DNA of 64,000 nucleotides from Bimastos eiseni (Eukaryota > Annelida > Clitellata > Crassiclitellata > Lumbricidae). How positions within the stretch are numbered: the first letter of the stretch is position 1; every line of letters begins with the position of its first letter. The stretch covers positions 29,490,031 to 29,554,030 of the forward strand of contig OY365817.1 in the NCBI GenBank assembly GCA_959347315.1. The letters are read 5' to 3'. Positions 46,294 to 58,412 of this stretch are shown one piece after another. A program made the position numbers and the translations under genes. Under the pieces are notes generated by a model. It worked only from the letters and a program-made list of their open reading frames with translations, searched no databases and was not told the DNA's origin.

Positions 46294-46746
46294 TCTGAAA
46301 AGTCAAACAAATCGTACAATTGTAGAAACCTCCTCAACGACTGATACGCTTCTGTCAAACCACTACAATCAATGCAATCAACGTTTTTTTCTCACTTTCA
46401 TCAGTTCATCCTTTCATTTAACATAACATGATTTAAATGATTCTATGTCGTCATTGACCTTCGATGCAACATAACAGACTAGCAATGAGACTGTTCACCT
46501 GTCATCATATGCCAAGGCTAAGAAAAATAAGTCACTAATACTTCATACCCAGAGCTGCCTCAGGGTGGGCTTAAGGGATTGGGGTAGAACTTCATTACTT
46601 CTGCTCCAAGGGGTTTGGCCAACAGCCGGAATGTCCTTCCGTCTGAATCTTCTTCTCTGAGGAGGCGCTTCGTCAACCTTCAGCGCTCACCACTTTAAAC
46701 TGCTTCTATCTCTCTCTGATTCAGTGCGACTAATACTACTATGGAG

Positions 46747-47493
46747 TAGAGCTGTACCGATTATTTTGCCGTCCGATTAATCAGGTCGATTATAGAGATA
46801 TCGGCGATATCGGATATCGGTAAAATAATCTGCGCCGATACTAAAAATTATTTTTTTCTCATTTCATAATATTATTTTCAGTCTTTAAGAGCAAAATGAT
46901 GACAGCAACATCATTGGGTCTGTGAAGGACAGCATTCCGTTACCTTTCCATAGAGTGGGGAACTTGGGCTTCTACTTCAGACCACCCAGTAACAATTGTG
47001 CTAGACTGCTAGTATCCTGGGAAAATGTGTACAGCTCTTGTGCAGAGTGAGTCATAAGTGCCTGCTTAGTTACCCTGGACACAATCATGTCATTTTAGGC
47101 CAAGTTGGCAGGTAGTAAAAGTGGCCTGTCTAAGAAGGGAATGACATCGTCGGCATGTTAGAAGAAGGAATCCAGTTACATAGATAAACCTTTCCTTTCC
47201 TCCGTCAGGCAAGGTCGACAGTGGGCGGTCTGCCTAATCTGTATTGGCTGCCTAGGATTAGTCCACAACTACGTGTATACGTCTCCTATGGAACAAGTGT
47301 TTTGCTTGTATCACAACAATAGGCAGTAGCAGTAGGTCTACCTTTTGGAACCGTACATCTAGGGAAACACAATGAAATAATCGGTAAAATAATTGGCTAA
47401 ATAATCGGCTAAATAATCGGGTATCGACAAACGAATAGTCAGCAATAGTCAGTATCAGCATAATCGGCAAAGATCGATATCGGTACAGCTCTA
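46747..47493. mobile_element. hAT-like element A, copy 2
   Basis: Ends TAGAGCTGTACCGAT and ATCGGTACAGCTCTA, flanked by exact 8-bp duplication CTATGGAG (46739-46746 and 47494-47501). 747 bp, no transposase. Inverted relative to copy 1 at 39603-41101 and uninterrupted, so it shows the original structure of the family. Confidence 0.94.
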
Positions 47494-47768
47494 CTATGGA
47501 GGATACGTCGTAAATACTGTTTCAAAGACCGCATGAATGAGAATCATCCATCTTAACAACAGTTTCAGTGGATCTAGTGCTTCTCCATTTCTTTGGGTCG
47601 ATCTCACTGGTCTGATCATAATGAGATGATCAGTTCTAGTGACTCTAGAACTCGGACGATCGCAGTTATTTCCTTCCCTTCTCCAAAATCATTCAGCCAT
47701 TGGTCATCTTATTGCTCCACGTGTATTGACTAGCTTTTCTTTCTCTACGTGGCGATGTTGGTTAAATT

Positions 47769-48519
47769 TAGGGTTACCAGGTGTCCGGCCGGACAGTCCG
47801 GTATTTGAGCAGACTGTCCGGGATAAAATAAAAATAAATACCGGACATGTATATGTCCGGTTTTTCTAAAATTTTCCCAATTTCTGTTTGTGTTCGTGCT
47901 CGTTTTATTATTTACACATTATTTTTTTCAAAAATCAAAATTTCTTAAAGAACTACGCTCGTTGTTGTTGTTGTTGTCTTCTTATTTATCGTCGATTTCA
48001 CTTAGGCAGCTGTGACTGGGCTGTCGAACTGTCTGTTACATAACTCTTTGCTTAAAATTTTTGTGTCGCCATCTATCACTTGAGTAAGTTGAGTTGGTAT
48101 TTGTAACGTGTCACATCCGTCGAGAGCGCCATTGGCCCATTTCGTCGTTTGCTGCTATCCACCTTTATTAATATTATGTATTTAACCAGTTTCCTGACTT
48201 TTGACTCCACAGAGTAATAGTGTATAGGAGTAATAACCGTTCAGAGCTTTTGGGGGCGTTTGTGATGGCCCGATGGGGAGGGTTCAGAGAGGGTTCTTTA
48301 CGGTTTTACCCCCTCCCTATGAGGAAGCCCATGAAACACAATCAATCCTATGATTCCTATTTTTTTTAAATGCACTGATAACAATAATATAACAATATAC
48401 ACAATTTTCCCATGGGTAATACTCTCGTACCCCTCCCCCGCTTTGCGTGATACCCGGGAAGGGAAGGATGGGACTGGGAAGGTGTCCAGTATTTTCAGAA
48501 AAGGTATCTGGCAACCCTA
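47769..48519. mobile_element. hAT-like element C (751 bp)
   Basis: Ends TAGGGTTACCAGGTGTCC and AGGTATCTGGCAACCCTA form an imperfect inverted pair, flanked by exact 8-bp duplication GTTAAATT (47761-47768 and 48520-48527). Subterminal TGTCCGG and CCGGACA motifs repeat inside the left end. No transposase. Confidence 0.9.
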
Positions 48520-49893
48520 GTTAAATTAGATGATGTATTTTGTAACAAGGGGTGTGGTCCCGAGACCGCGGTCTGGGTCATGAGACCGGAAAATTGCGGC
48601 CTTGGTGTTGGTCTTGGACCATCGGTCTTGGTCTCGGTCTCGAATGCGTCGGTCTTTGTCTAGGGCTTAAGGGAACAGTCTTGGGATTGGTTTCTGTCTT
48701 AAATTAGCATTCTTGGTCATTTGACGTATCAGAGCAATTTTTTCTAAATTTGTCGGTTATTTTTCAATTATTAGAAACAGTCTTTAAGAGCAAAATGACG
48801 ACAGCAAGGGAAATTTCCCCAAATTAAATTTTACATAGTCATTTCTCAGCTCGTAGCTTCCTTAGTTTTAGCATTAGGTGTTTAGTACCTTTTATACTAT
48901 TACAATATTATGGTCAGGATAGACGGGACCTGTTCGAAATCTGCACAGAGTAAACTTGATGATGATATCCATTTATTAAATTTTAACGACGCATCCATAA
49001 CAAGAATGATATGTGCAACTTTGAGAACGCAGCATTTCTATATATGAAACAGCAGCGAATAGAGTCGGTAAGATAAAATAAAAGTAAAAAATAAGTCGGT
49101 TAACATAGTATTGTTTGTAATGTTAAACACGGTTTGTACTTGCAGATCCGAGGAACATTATCCCCTGTGTTCTAATTTTTTGTATATCAGTTAAATTTAC
49201 CATGTTGCATAATACACCCTTTCAAGGCTTTCACATAAATTTCATATAAATTTACTATACATGAGGAGCGTAGGGTAACACCTGGGAGGCTGGGACTAGT
49301 TAGACTAATTAGAATTTTTGTACAACCCATATAACTCGACCAGTCCCAGGTAACATGCCGGCAAAAGGAGCAGGAATCTAAATATTCAAACTTTTGAAAG
49401 CGCCACTTGAAATCCAAGCGCGGGGCACAGGCTTATTCATGATCCCTGCCTCGAATCAGAGGGCGGGCTGTCCATAGTCCAAATGGTAATCCGATCGAGG
49501 GAGGTAACAGTTCCGTTTCTAGAGGGTTAAAGGAGGCAGGGCTAAGCGAGATCTATTTCAACTACCCACATAAGGCTAGGCGACGTTGGTTAAACTAGAT
49601 GTAGGACGTTATGGGAGCCTTGCAAGGATGCTGAACGTTCAAAGTAATTCGACTCCTGTAATATTAAGCGTGTATTCGTCCGTTCACACTATTCCTAATT
49701 GTAGTCATATTGCGGCCTGAATCTACTGAACGAAGATTTCAACATGGAACCCGCGCGTTTCACAAATTACTCCGTCATTAATTTTTATATAGTGATTTTT
49801 TGTGTCTGAGAATTATTATTATTTTGAATATTTTAATGACATTACAAATTTAAATGCTACAGCTAAACGAAGTACGTTACGCATGAACTCAGT

Positions 49894-52800
49894 ATGTGCT
49901 CCGAAAAGGATAAACCAAAGATTTTAACACGTCCATTGGTTTCACTAACAGACAACTGTTACGTCCAACAACGATCAATGGATGCAGAAAAAGAAGATTG
50001 GAAAAATATTCAATCTCAGTTTTTCTCGCTTTATCACTTGAAACTTTTCAACTGGGCGGTATGTTATATATCTATATAAATTTTATTCTTATATATAAAG
50101 TAATTTAAAAGCCTCGCTGACATAAAACGGCGTTGGAAGGAGCAAAGATAAAACTTCTGCGGCGGAATATTCCACAGACCGCAGCATAAACGGAAATTTT
50201 ACTTCTGCGCCTGGATACTTAACATATTCGCCAATATGCGCCGCCGAAAACCTCGGCGAATGTGCAACCCATGTTGTTTTGATTCCTTACTTTTCCTATT
50301 AGCAGAATCTCGTGAGGTTGGTGAGGTTAGGTCTCTTGAGGGTCGGTTAGGAATAAGTTAGACGTCGTGACGGTTGGCTAGGGTCAGAATAAGATGTTCG
50401 TCAAGTTACCATCCGTATTCGGAGTCATATTCGAGCATAACATTCGAAGTGATATCCCCAATAATGCACATGCTTCACATACAAATGCCCTGGTAGGTTA
50501 ACGAGCTAAATAAGATATTTACATCCTATATAAAAGTGTTAACGTTAATGTGCTTCATATAGCCTATTAGCCAACTCAAGTACTACCGAAAATACTAGGT
50601 GTCGTAATGTTATAACGACTAGTGCCTCTGTGGTTGCACTTCAAAGTTACCCTATAATTGCATTGGTTTTCACAGCATGGGATAAACAACAAGATTTCAA
50701 ACCTAAATATCGATACTCGTCCCCGATAGCCAGCTCAAGTGTTTTGTTATTTAGGTTGGAAAACTTGTTGCATGCCCCATGCTGTGAAAACCAATGCAAT
50801 TATATGGCTACTTTGATGTGTGTGAAAATTTCTATGAAAGACACTATGTAGATCTCAAGATAGTGGAGATACAATATGAAACAGTATTTTCTGCAGCAAA
50901 ATGTTGATCTGTGATGCTGCAAACGTTTTGAATGGTTCCTGTTTGTTGTGACTTATTTAGAAAGGCGTTGTTCGTTCAGTTGATTGGCAGAATCGTCTGC
51001 TTCTTAACACAGTTTTCCATCCAATCGCTTCCACGTATCATCCGCCTCCTCTGTCGTATGCACGGGCGTTCTTCAAGGCCATCATCACAGAGGTGGCAAT
51101 TTAATCGCTGATCAGTCAGGAGTTTATATTTCTTATCTCATTCTAATTAAAAGCAGTTCTTCACTCTATGATCTTCTAGTTTAGATCTGTCTATGTTCTA
51201 ATTGTTCTGCCCACTTCCTGTAGCATTAGAAATAGATCCGATCCAATAGAAACGACTTCTTCAGCAGAATTATCAAAATTTGCATCAATGGATCAATGAT
51301 TCAGAGTTGAATGTTGGTTCATCATTATTGTACGACAGAGAGTTAATAGCATCCAAAACGAATCCATTGATCTGCATTAAATAAGCATCAAGGTAAACAT
51401 CAGACAATTAGTATTTATTTGACAATTATATCATGTTCATGAGCAATTCTCAGGTACAATATCAAATTTATCTACCCAAAAGTGGCATAGATAAAATAGT
51501 TTAATAGTGTTTAGCTTATCTATCTTTTATGTGTGTTGTCCTCTGTGGTTTGAGGAAGTTGTTGAATGCGCCGCATTCGTGTTCTCCCATCGGTCTCTCA
51601 TGGTTTGTGAGTCTTTAATAAAGCTTCCGTTGATGTGGTTAGTCGATGATGTCTGCAGATTCTTCCTCTTCTGCAATTATATAATTCCGTTTTGGCTGCT
51701 TAAACGATTACTGTGCATAAGTGACAGTTTGAAAGTACTTAGACAAATCCAAAGTTCAGCTCATTGGTGTAACTGTGAAACATACACAGCCCATTATCCA
51801 CAATTCTGAAAACACTTTCAGTGATGAGGCGAACTAATAGCAGAATTTCTCTAATATCGCTATATTTGATTTTCTCAGACTTTCTGCTTGATGTTGTTTT
51901 TAATCAAAAGTACGTTCATCTTACACTTCAATCATAGGGTTTTTTGTTTCTTCTCACTAAAGCCCTTTCTCGTCAACTCTCAAACTGTTTCATGACGTAA
52001 TTCCAAGCGATTTCATTGGCTCACATTTGTCTTTGCTATAGTTACCAAACCACATATTTCCCATTGTAGAGTTAGCCAGTTACTTGCCTTTTACTCTAAC
52101 ATTTATTCTCATGTTATAATGTTGCTTTTTTATTAAACTTACAATAATTAATTCCTTTTCTATTTCACGTAAGAACCATTTGACAGGCTGCTCTTCGACA
52201 TATTTGGTGATTAAAAAGCATCTCGTTTAGCTGTCAATATTTATGATACATTTTGCTGCAGAATAATATGTTCCTGTTTTCTTTTGATCAGCTGGAAGAT
52301 GAAGGAAGTGAAATTGCGGATGAACTGTATGAAGCATATGCGCAGTTGATGAGTAGGAAGGACGAGACAGACAATGAATTCTGCTTCAAAACGTATATCA
52401 TTGTGAGACTTTGACATTACGATTCATTCTGCTTGATATATTTATAAGTTGACCTTCATTGCCTAACAATAATTAGCGATGTATAGATGTTGTTGGGATC
52501 GAAAACCGAGGATGGTGTATGGCATCATCTAAAGACACAATTGGCTAATCAGTGAACCATAGCTAGGGCCCTGGGGTTTATGCGATTTTGCATATTTTCG
52601 CATAAATTTTTTAATGGAAAGTTTTTGCAAATCATTGCATAAAGTTAAGAAATGTTGGTCAGTGTCCACTATAATTGGCTTGTCCAGGCTATTATTAGCG
52701 TATAAGGGCTATAGTTTAGCGACCAGACGACATAATTGTTGATGACTAGAAGCCGTGGTTTATGCGATTTCGCATATGTTTGCATGATTTACGAAAATTT

Positions 52801-55800
52801 TTCACATAATCCACGGGGACCTAACCATAGAAGTGGCTAATTCATGAGCCACAGAAGTGGCTAATCAATGAACAGCCAGAGTGTGCTGGAGAGCTAAGTC
52901 TAGGTGGAGTACCAAATCTTGCAGCTGATTGGCTATTTAAATTTGCCAATATTAGCATCATATTATTATCATCATCTCTTTCCTAGTTCAGTCTAATTCA
53001 AACAACTTCTATGGTGACATTATTGAACTGTGCATCAATGAATTGAATCTTCATCATCATAAGCTGTTGGAAACATCTGGTGAACAACATCCACTAAGTT
53101 ACTGAGATGGTTTTCAATGATTACATTGGATCAGCTTCTCATCTTACTGAATTTTCTTTTAGTTTATTAATAAATATTGAAGGGCAGAAGATTAAGGATA
53201 AGGACTCAAAGAGTTTAGGATCATTGCTGTCATTACATTACATTACATCATCTGAATTAGTTACAACTCAGAAGAGAAATGCTGAATTGACCATAATATT
53301 ATAGATTGGTGGAATGGTTGTTCCCTCTAGGATTCAACGAACTGTGTGGTGCTGAAAGAATCGCGGAATCTTGTTTCAAATGGAACGACTGGTCTCTGCA
53401 CATGGCAGGCAGGTAGCACATAATTATATTCTCATCATTAACAGGTAGCACATCATTATATTCTCATCATTAACAGGTAGCACATCATTATATTCTCATC
53501 ATTAACAGGTAGCACATTGTTATATTCTCATCATTAACAGGTAGCACATCATTATATTCTCATCATTAACAGGTAGCACATCATTATATTCTCATCATTA
53601 ACAGGTAGCACATCATTATATTCTCATCATTAACAGGTAGCCCATCGTTATATTCTCATCATTAACAGGGTGCACATCATTATATTCTCATCATTAACAG
53701 GGTGCACATCATTATATTCTCATCATTAACAGGTAGCACATCGTTATATTCTCATCATTAACAGGTAGCACATCGTTGTATTCTCATTAGCAGTTAAATG
53801 GTAGACACACTGGTTGAGAACGTATATGTTGGGGCCAATTGTCATTCACGTCGGTCTGTCTGTCGGGGCTTTCTTTGCTGCTTTTATCAGTAAATAAAAT
53901 TTCTTATTTCTTTTAGTTGTCATTTTTTCAGATTCTGTTTTGAAATCTATAGGGAGACTGTTTTGTTTTTCAGGCCTCACAGTATCTGTGTGAGTGGATT
54001 GCGGACCATAAAGATATCTTCAGGAACAGGTAAAGATACAGAGGAAGGAAGAACCCCAATTTTGCTACCTTCTTCTTTCGACCACCTGTTGTATGAGATG
54101 ATGATGTTCTGTTGGTTAATTCACTTGACAGTCAGTGCTTAAAATCCCAGTCATCAGGCAGAGTATCTGATGCAAACTTTCATTAGCACTGACACTTCTA
54201 GCAAGAAGAAGAGGAGCAAGCAGTCTCTTGGACTTTCTAAGCTGTTAGTTATTTCGTTTTTTCAGCCTCTACATATGAGAGCACTATCTCCAATCTCCAT
54301 CTCGTCTCACCTCCCCCTCCAACAGTGGCACGGTTGCTCTACTCATTGATGATGAGTAGAGCATTAACAGGTAGCACTACTCACTACTAGAGATGAGTTC
54401 AGTTGAGGGTGGTGGAGAAGGCGTGGGGTACAGGTGGGATTTGAACCCTGACCTTTAGGAACCTTAGCATCATGTCTATGTCTATCATATGCTATTTCAT
54501 ATCACATGAGTTTTTCATATCACATGCCTATTTCATATCACATGCTTTCATATCACATGCCTATTTCATATCACATGCCTATTTCATATCACATGCCTAT
54601 TTCATATCACATGCCTATTTCATATCACACGCTTATGTCTACTTAATGGAACTTACCATGACCTTCCATTATGCAGTGTATTCACCAAAAATTTTTGACT
54701 CAAGCTGCTATACTCTAAATTCAATCTATAAACAGATAAAGATGAAATTAATTACAATGAGTATAATGAAAGGTTGCAATGTATTATTATCTTTTGCTGA
54801 ATGTGTTTTTGTGTTTGACAAATTAGCAGTTTCTCCTTATCACTTTAATAATTTGGACGAACAGAAAAAGTGAAAAGACATTTATAAATTGTTTTTGTGC
54901 CATCTTACATTGGTCTTGGAAGATAGGTTCCAAGAAGTGTTTTCTGAAAGGAAAAGATTGCAGCAGTATTTGATCTGAATGGAACTGGTAATTTAAAGCA
55001 AAGCTGAATGAGTTTTTGAGGTAATTGAACTGATATCATTCTGTTGTTTTTGTTGTTGTTGTTGATTTTGTTTTTGTTGTCGTTGCTCAAGGGTTGTTCT
55101 GGAGCTGGGCAGTGGACTTGGTTTAGTGGGTCTTGTGCTGGTCAAACTCTGTCAGCCAACTGAAGTCATCCTTTCTGATTGTCATGACGACGTGATCCAC
55201 TCTCTCATAGACAACATAGAGCGGAACATCAGCAAAGAGGAAGAGAATGAAGAGGATGGTGAGAAGGAAGAGGAGGGTAAGAAGGAAGAGGAGGGTGAGA
55301 AGGAAGATGAGGAGGAAGAGAAGAAGGAGGAAGATGGAAGGAGTGAGTGGTTGGTCAATTCCTCTGATGGCCGACTCAGTGTAACTGACATTGGGAAGCA
55401 ATGTAAATCATTGAATGGTGGCATTGGTCAACTGGAGAGGAGTCTGGTCCATTTCAATCGATCTAATGTGAAGGTGTTGAAGCTCAACTGGGAGACCGTA
55501 TCTGATGAAAGTCTGGAGGCACTGGCGGCTCAAGTGGACGTCATCTTAGCAGCAGGTATTAAAGCCATTGCCTACAATCTGTTGAATGTTTACAGAGAGA
55601 ATAAGGAACCAATTGCTCAGGGTTAATGTTGACTCTGCTGCTTATCAAGGAGAAATCGAGGACTGCTTAGGGTAAGAGACAGTGAGGGCAGAAGGGGCAG
55701 GGAAAGAGGAAGCTAAGGGAGATGAGATTGGAGAGAGGAAGGAACAGGAGAATGGGATATTGGGCAGGTAGCAGAAGGGGATTTGGGGGAAGAGGGAATG

Positions 55801-57671
55801 CAATGGAGAGGCAGGCATTGGAATTTGTGGTTGGATTATTCGAGAGACTAGTCTAGAGTGAAGAGGGAAAGGAGGGGATAGATGAGAGAAATAGGAGAAA
55901 GTAAGAACTAAGGAGGTGGAGGAGGAGGATGGAAGGAGTGAGTGGTTGGTCCTTAATAAGCTGCAGAGTCAAACAGGAAGAGACTGGAGGCGGCTCATCA
56001 GAGATGGATGCGAAGAATCCTGCATATATCATGGAGAGACAAGATAACCAATAAGATCATACGAGAGAAAACGGGACAAGAAGACATCGAGAGCAACATC
56101 AGAAGGAGAAGACTAAGGTGGATGGGGCATCTCTGTCGCATGGAGGAGGAGAGAAGAGCTAAACAGGTGATGTCCTGGTGTGCAGGAGAGCGACGGAAGA
56201 GAGGAAGACCAAGAAAAACTGGCCAGAGACCATAAGAGACGACCTAAAATGTTTGGAGATATCGTGGGAGGAGGCTGAGACACTGGCTTTGGATAGAGAC
56301 GAATGGAGGAAGTGCGTTGCCCAATGTGTAGACCTACACAGGAAGGACTAAGTACTAAGTAAGTAAGAGCTAAGGGTTTATGAGTATGACATGTTAAGAA
56401 AAGAACTACTGAAAAAGGAGGAGGAGGAGCAGGAGTGGGCTTATGAGCAAAGAGGAGGAGGAGGGGCTATTGAGGGTAGTGTTTTGAAGCATCCAATGAG
56501 GATGCTGTGATTGTTTCAGATGTCGTTTATGATGAGAGCATCATCCCTGCGCTTGTTCGAAATTTATCTGGTCTACTTTTGGACGAAAGAGGAGAAAGCG
56601 AAGTCAACAGAAGTCAACTGAGGAGGAGGAGGAGGAGGAGAAAGATGCTGCTCGTCTGCAGCACCATCAGGAATTCCAAGACAAGGCATCAGTTCCTGAG
56701 TGCATGTCGTAAGTTTCCAGATTCTCTGTTAACGAGAGTTTGCTGAGACTTTTCATCAAAGCTTGACTGCAGGGCACGGTTGTGTGATCTTGTCATCTGT
56801 CACCACAATCTCTTCCTTCATTCAATGTGTTTACTTTTACCTTTGTCAACTCTGGCTGATCATTTCTTCTTCTTCAACTCCACCTCCTCCTCCTCCTCCT
56901 CCTCCTCCTCCTCCTCTCTATTCTAGTAGCGTGGTCCCATGTTGGCATTGGAAAAGTACCATTCTACTGTGTAGTCGTCGAGAGAACGGATTTCATAATA
57001 ATATGACCAGCAGCAGGTAACAGAATGGATGCCTGACATTGTGAGCGATGATGACTATTTAGACTCTGCTTCAGAGGAGATTGTGGACACGTTGTACTTG
57101 GAGAGATCTTTAAGAGAAGACGAGGTCATGGCCACAGAAGTTGAACCTCTGATCAACTCTGGTCTTGTGATCATTATGGATTCAAATTTTCAAAGAAAAG
57201 TCTCCGCAAAAGCGTGCACCATTGCTCTGTAGTACAACTGCAATTGTGCCGTCGAGGCGTGTGTATGCACTTCTGAGCAAAAAGATGTTGGAAGAAGGGC
57301 AGTATGAAATTTCGGTAATAAGAAATTTCGGTAATAAATATCATTTGAAAAGAATGTTTTGTCTCCTCTGTTGTTACAATCCATTCCATCATACAAACTG
57401 TCTTCATCTGTTGAATGCAGTAGAAGTTTTTTTGAATGACTGCTGTGCAGAAATCAGAAGAAGAGAGAACATGTTATGGGCTGTCTTCAAAATGACTCAA
57501 TAGTTAATGCAATTGTCTAACTGTTTGCTTGTAGGGGAAAATGGGTTGCAGTACGAAGTGATGTCTGATCCGGTTTCACAGATTTTCCACTACGACCGAA
57601 GTACAAAGATAGAACTGTTGCGTCTGAGTGCATGTGAAGAAGTCGTTCTGCCCCCTAGCAACTCCATTTGA
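49894..57671 (+). CDS. EEF2KMT: eEF2-lysine methyltransferase (FAM86 family)
   Basis: EEF2KMT is an AdoMet-dependent enzyme that methylates a lysine of elongation factor 2 in the cytosol. Coding exons: 49894-50058, 50961-51092, 52292-52402, 53331-53408, 53974-54029, 55092-55555, 56520-56708, 57535-57671. Joined length 1332 nt, 443 residues, phases consistent. The FAM86 N-terminal region is seen in VFHPIASTYHPPPLSYARAF and DELYEAYAQLMSR, then NGTTGLCTWQASQYLCEWIA. Methyltransferase motif I is VLELGSGLGLVG (about 183-194), followed by VILSDCHDDVI, and motif II spans a splice (VDVILAADVVYDESII). LLVCSTIRNSKTRHQF matches the late beta-strand of the family. It is longer than the usual roughly 330 residues because of a Glu/Lys-rich insert (about 228-268) and an Arg-rich stretch in exon 7. 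Exon 4 appears to use a GC donor (CAG|GCAGGT). The last exon is the least certain. Confidence 0.9.
50636..50820. repeat. Fold-back element, about 75-bp arms
   Basis: The left arm contains AATTGCATTGGTTTTCACAG and the right arm CTGTGAAAACCAATGCAATT. The match continues outward (TCAAAGTTACCCTATA against TATATGGCTACTTTGA) and inward (CAAACCTAAATA against TATTTAGGTTGG). It lies in EEF2KMT intron 1 and is probably a MITE-like palindrome. Confidence 0.85.
52563..52822. mobile_element. hAT-like MITE (260 bp)
   Basis: Ends CTAGGGCCCTGGGGTTTATG and TAATCCACGGGGACCT are an imperfect inverted pair flanked by exact 8-bp duplication AACCATAG (52555-52562 and 52823-52830). Internal TATGCGATTTCGCATA-type motifs repeat. 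It lies in EEF2KMT intron 3. Confidence 0.85.
53411..53795. repeat. 32-bp minisatellite starting at the EEF2KMT exon 4 donor
   Basis: About 12 copies of a 32-bp unit, GGTAGCACATCATTATATTC plus TCATCATTAACA. Each unit carries TTAACAG|GTAGCA, which looks like an acceptor directly followed by a donor. The first unit begins within 3 bases of exon 4 (53331-53408). Confidence 0.95.
54491..54635. repeat. 19-bp minisatellite TTTCATATCACATGCCTA
   Basis: Seven to eight copies in EEF2KMT intron 5. A Phe/Ile/Ser/His-rich frame here is a repeat product. Confidence 0.93.
55985..56352 (+). mobile_element. LINE reverse-transcriptase C-terminal fragment
   Basis: Encodes RILHISWRDKITNKIIREKT, RRRRLRWMGHLCRMEEERRA and RRKRGRPRK. 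After a frameshift in an A-run it continues as NWPETIRDDLKCLEISWEEA and DRDEWRKCVAQCVDLHRKD, then a stop and a TAAGTAAG tail. RLRWMGHLxRM is a hallmark of this region in LINE proteins. It lies in EEF2KMT intron 6, same strand as the gene. Confidence 0.88.
56881..56916. repeat. (CTC)n microsatellite
   Basis: About eleven CTC units in the last EEF2KMT intron. Confidence 0.9.
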
Positions 57672-57923
57672 TGATGATAGTTGTCCAGCAGTGTGTTTGC
57701 AAATGTGTATTAAAGACATCTATTTACATGCACAACTGTTATGTGAATTTCGATCAAACCTTCCCTTCTCTGTTCATATCACCCATCTTTCCCACTTGTA
57801 CTATGTGTATATGAAGACGAATAATGGAAAGGAAAAACAGACAAGGAAAGGAAATGATGTTGGCATGCGGAATTTGGAAGAATTAAGGGACGCGACCTGA
57901 GAGAAAGCAATTTAGGAAGTTTA

Positions 57924-58412
57924 GGGGCCGTCCACGTATTACGTATGCAACGAGGGGAGGGAGCTTCGAATTTCGGCAATTTTGCGTACGGGTGCGTATG
58001 GTAGTGAAGAGTTCCCGAAAATGTGTACGTACGTAAATATAACTGTCTAATTATGACGTACACAATACAAAATATTAAAAATCAGAACTGTAAACCCAAT
58101 CACAGACTATTCTTGCTTAATCAAGTTTATGTAGCATTAAATCTTTAAAATGCTAGCATTGTTAGTGTTATATTTCTTCATCAAAGTTAAAAAATTTCAG
58201 CTGTTAAATATGATGCTTAACAAAAATAAATAGCCTGTGGTAAAATCAATGTCTTTATGGATCTCTTTAGCTATTTCATCTTTGCAATTGGGAGGGGGTA
58301 GAGCTCAAATGTATGTACGCATGGGAGGAAAGGGTCCATGAAATGTACACGGTGCAAGAATGGTCCGAAAATCCGATTTTTGCTTACGTAATATATGGAT
58401 GGGCCAGGGCCC
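57924..58412. mobile_element. PIF/Harbinger-like MITE (489 bp)
   Basis: Ends GGGGCCGTCCACGTATTACG and the imperfect complement TACGTAATATATGGATGGGC, the latter followed by CAGGGCCC, flanked by TTA on both sides (57921-57923 and 58413-58415). A 3-bp TTA duplication fits PIF/Harbinger; the superfamily call is tentative. No transposase. Confidence 0.7.

Larger units (their letters stand above)
46295..49893. other. Divergent region between RNPS1-like and EEF2KMT genes
   Basis: Mostly transposon DNA: hAT A copy 2 (46747-47493), hAT C (47769-48519) and, at 48545-48670, a stretch of GGTCTCGGTCTCG-type repeats that looks like another transposon end without a partner. A string CAGTCTTTAAGAGCAAAATG at 46879 recurs at 48779, so a further piece of element A lies there. 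No coding exon is recognised. Confidence 0.6.

Noticed and set aside
46545..46700. Minus-strand AVGQTPWSRSNEVLPQSLKP-like piece resembling a LINE tail
   Set aside because: Too short and without a tail or second motif; could be chance, so not annotated.
53411..53795. Regularly spaced repeats suggesting a CRISPR array
   Set aside because: Units are contiguous with no unique spacers, and the genome is animal.
57029..57232. 67-codon acidic open frame (MPDIVSDDDYLDSASEE...)
   Set aside because: It lies in the last EEF2KMT intron; exons 7 and 8 join in phase without it and it matches no part of the family.
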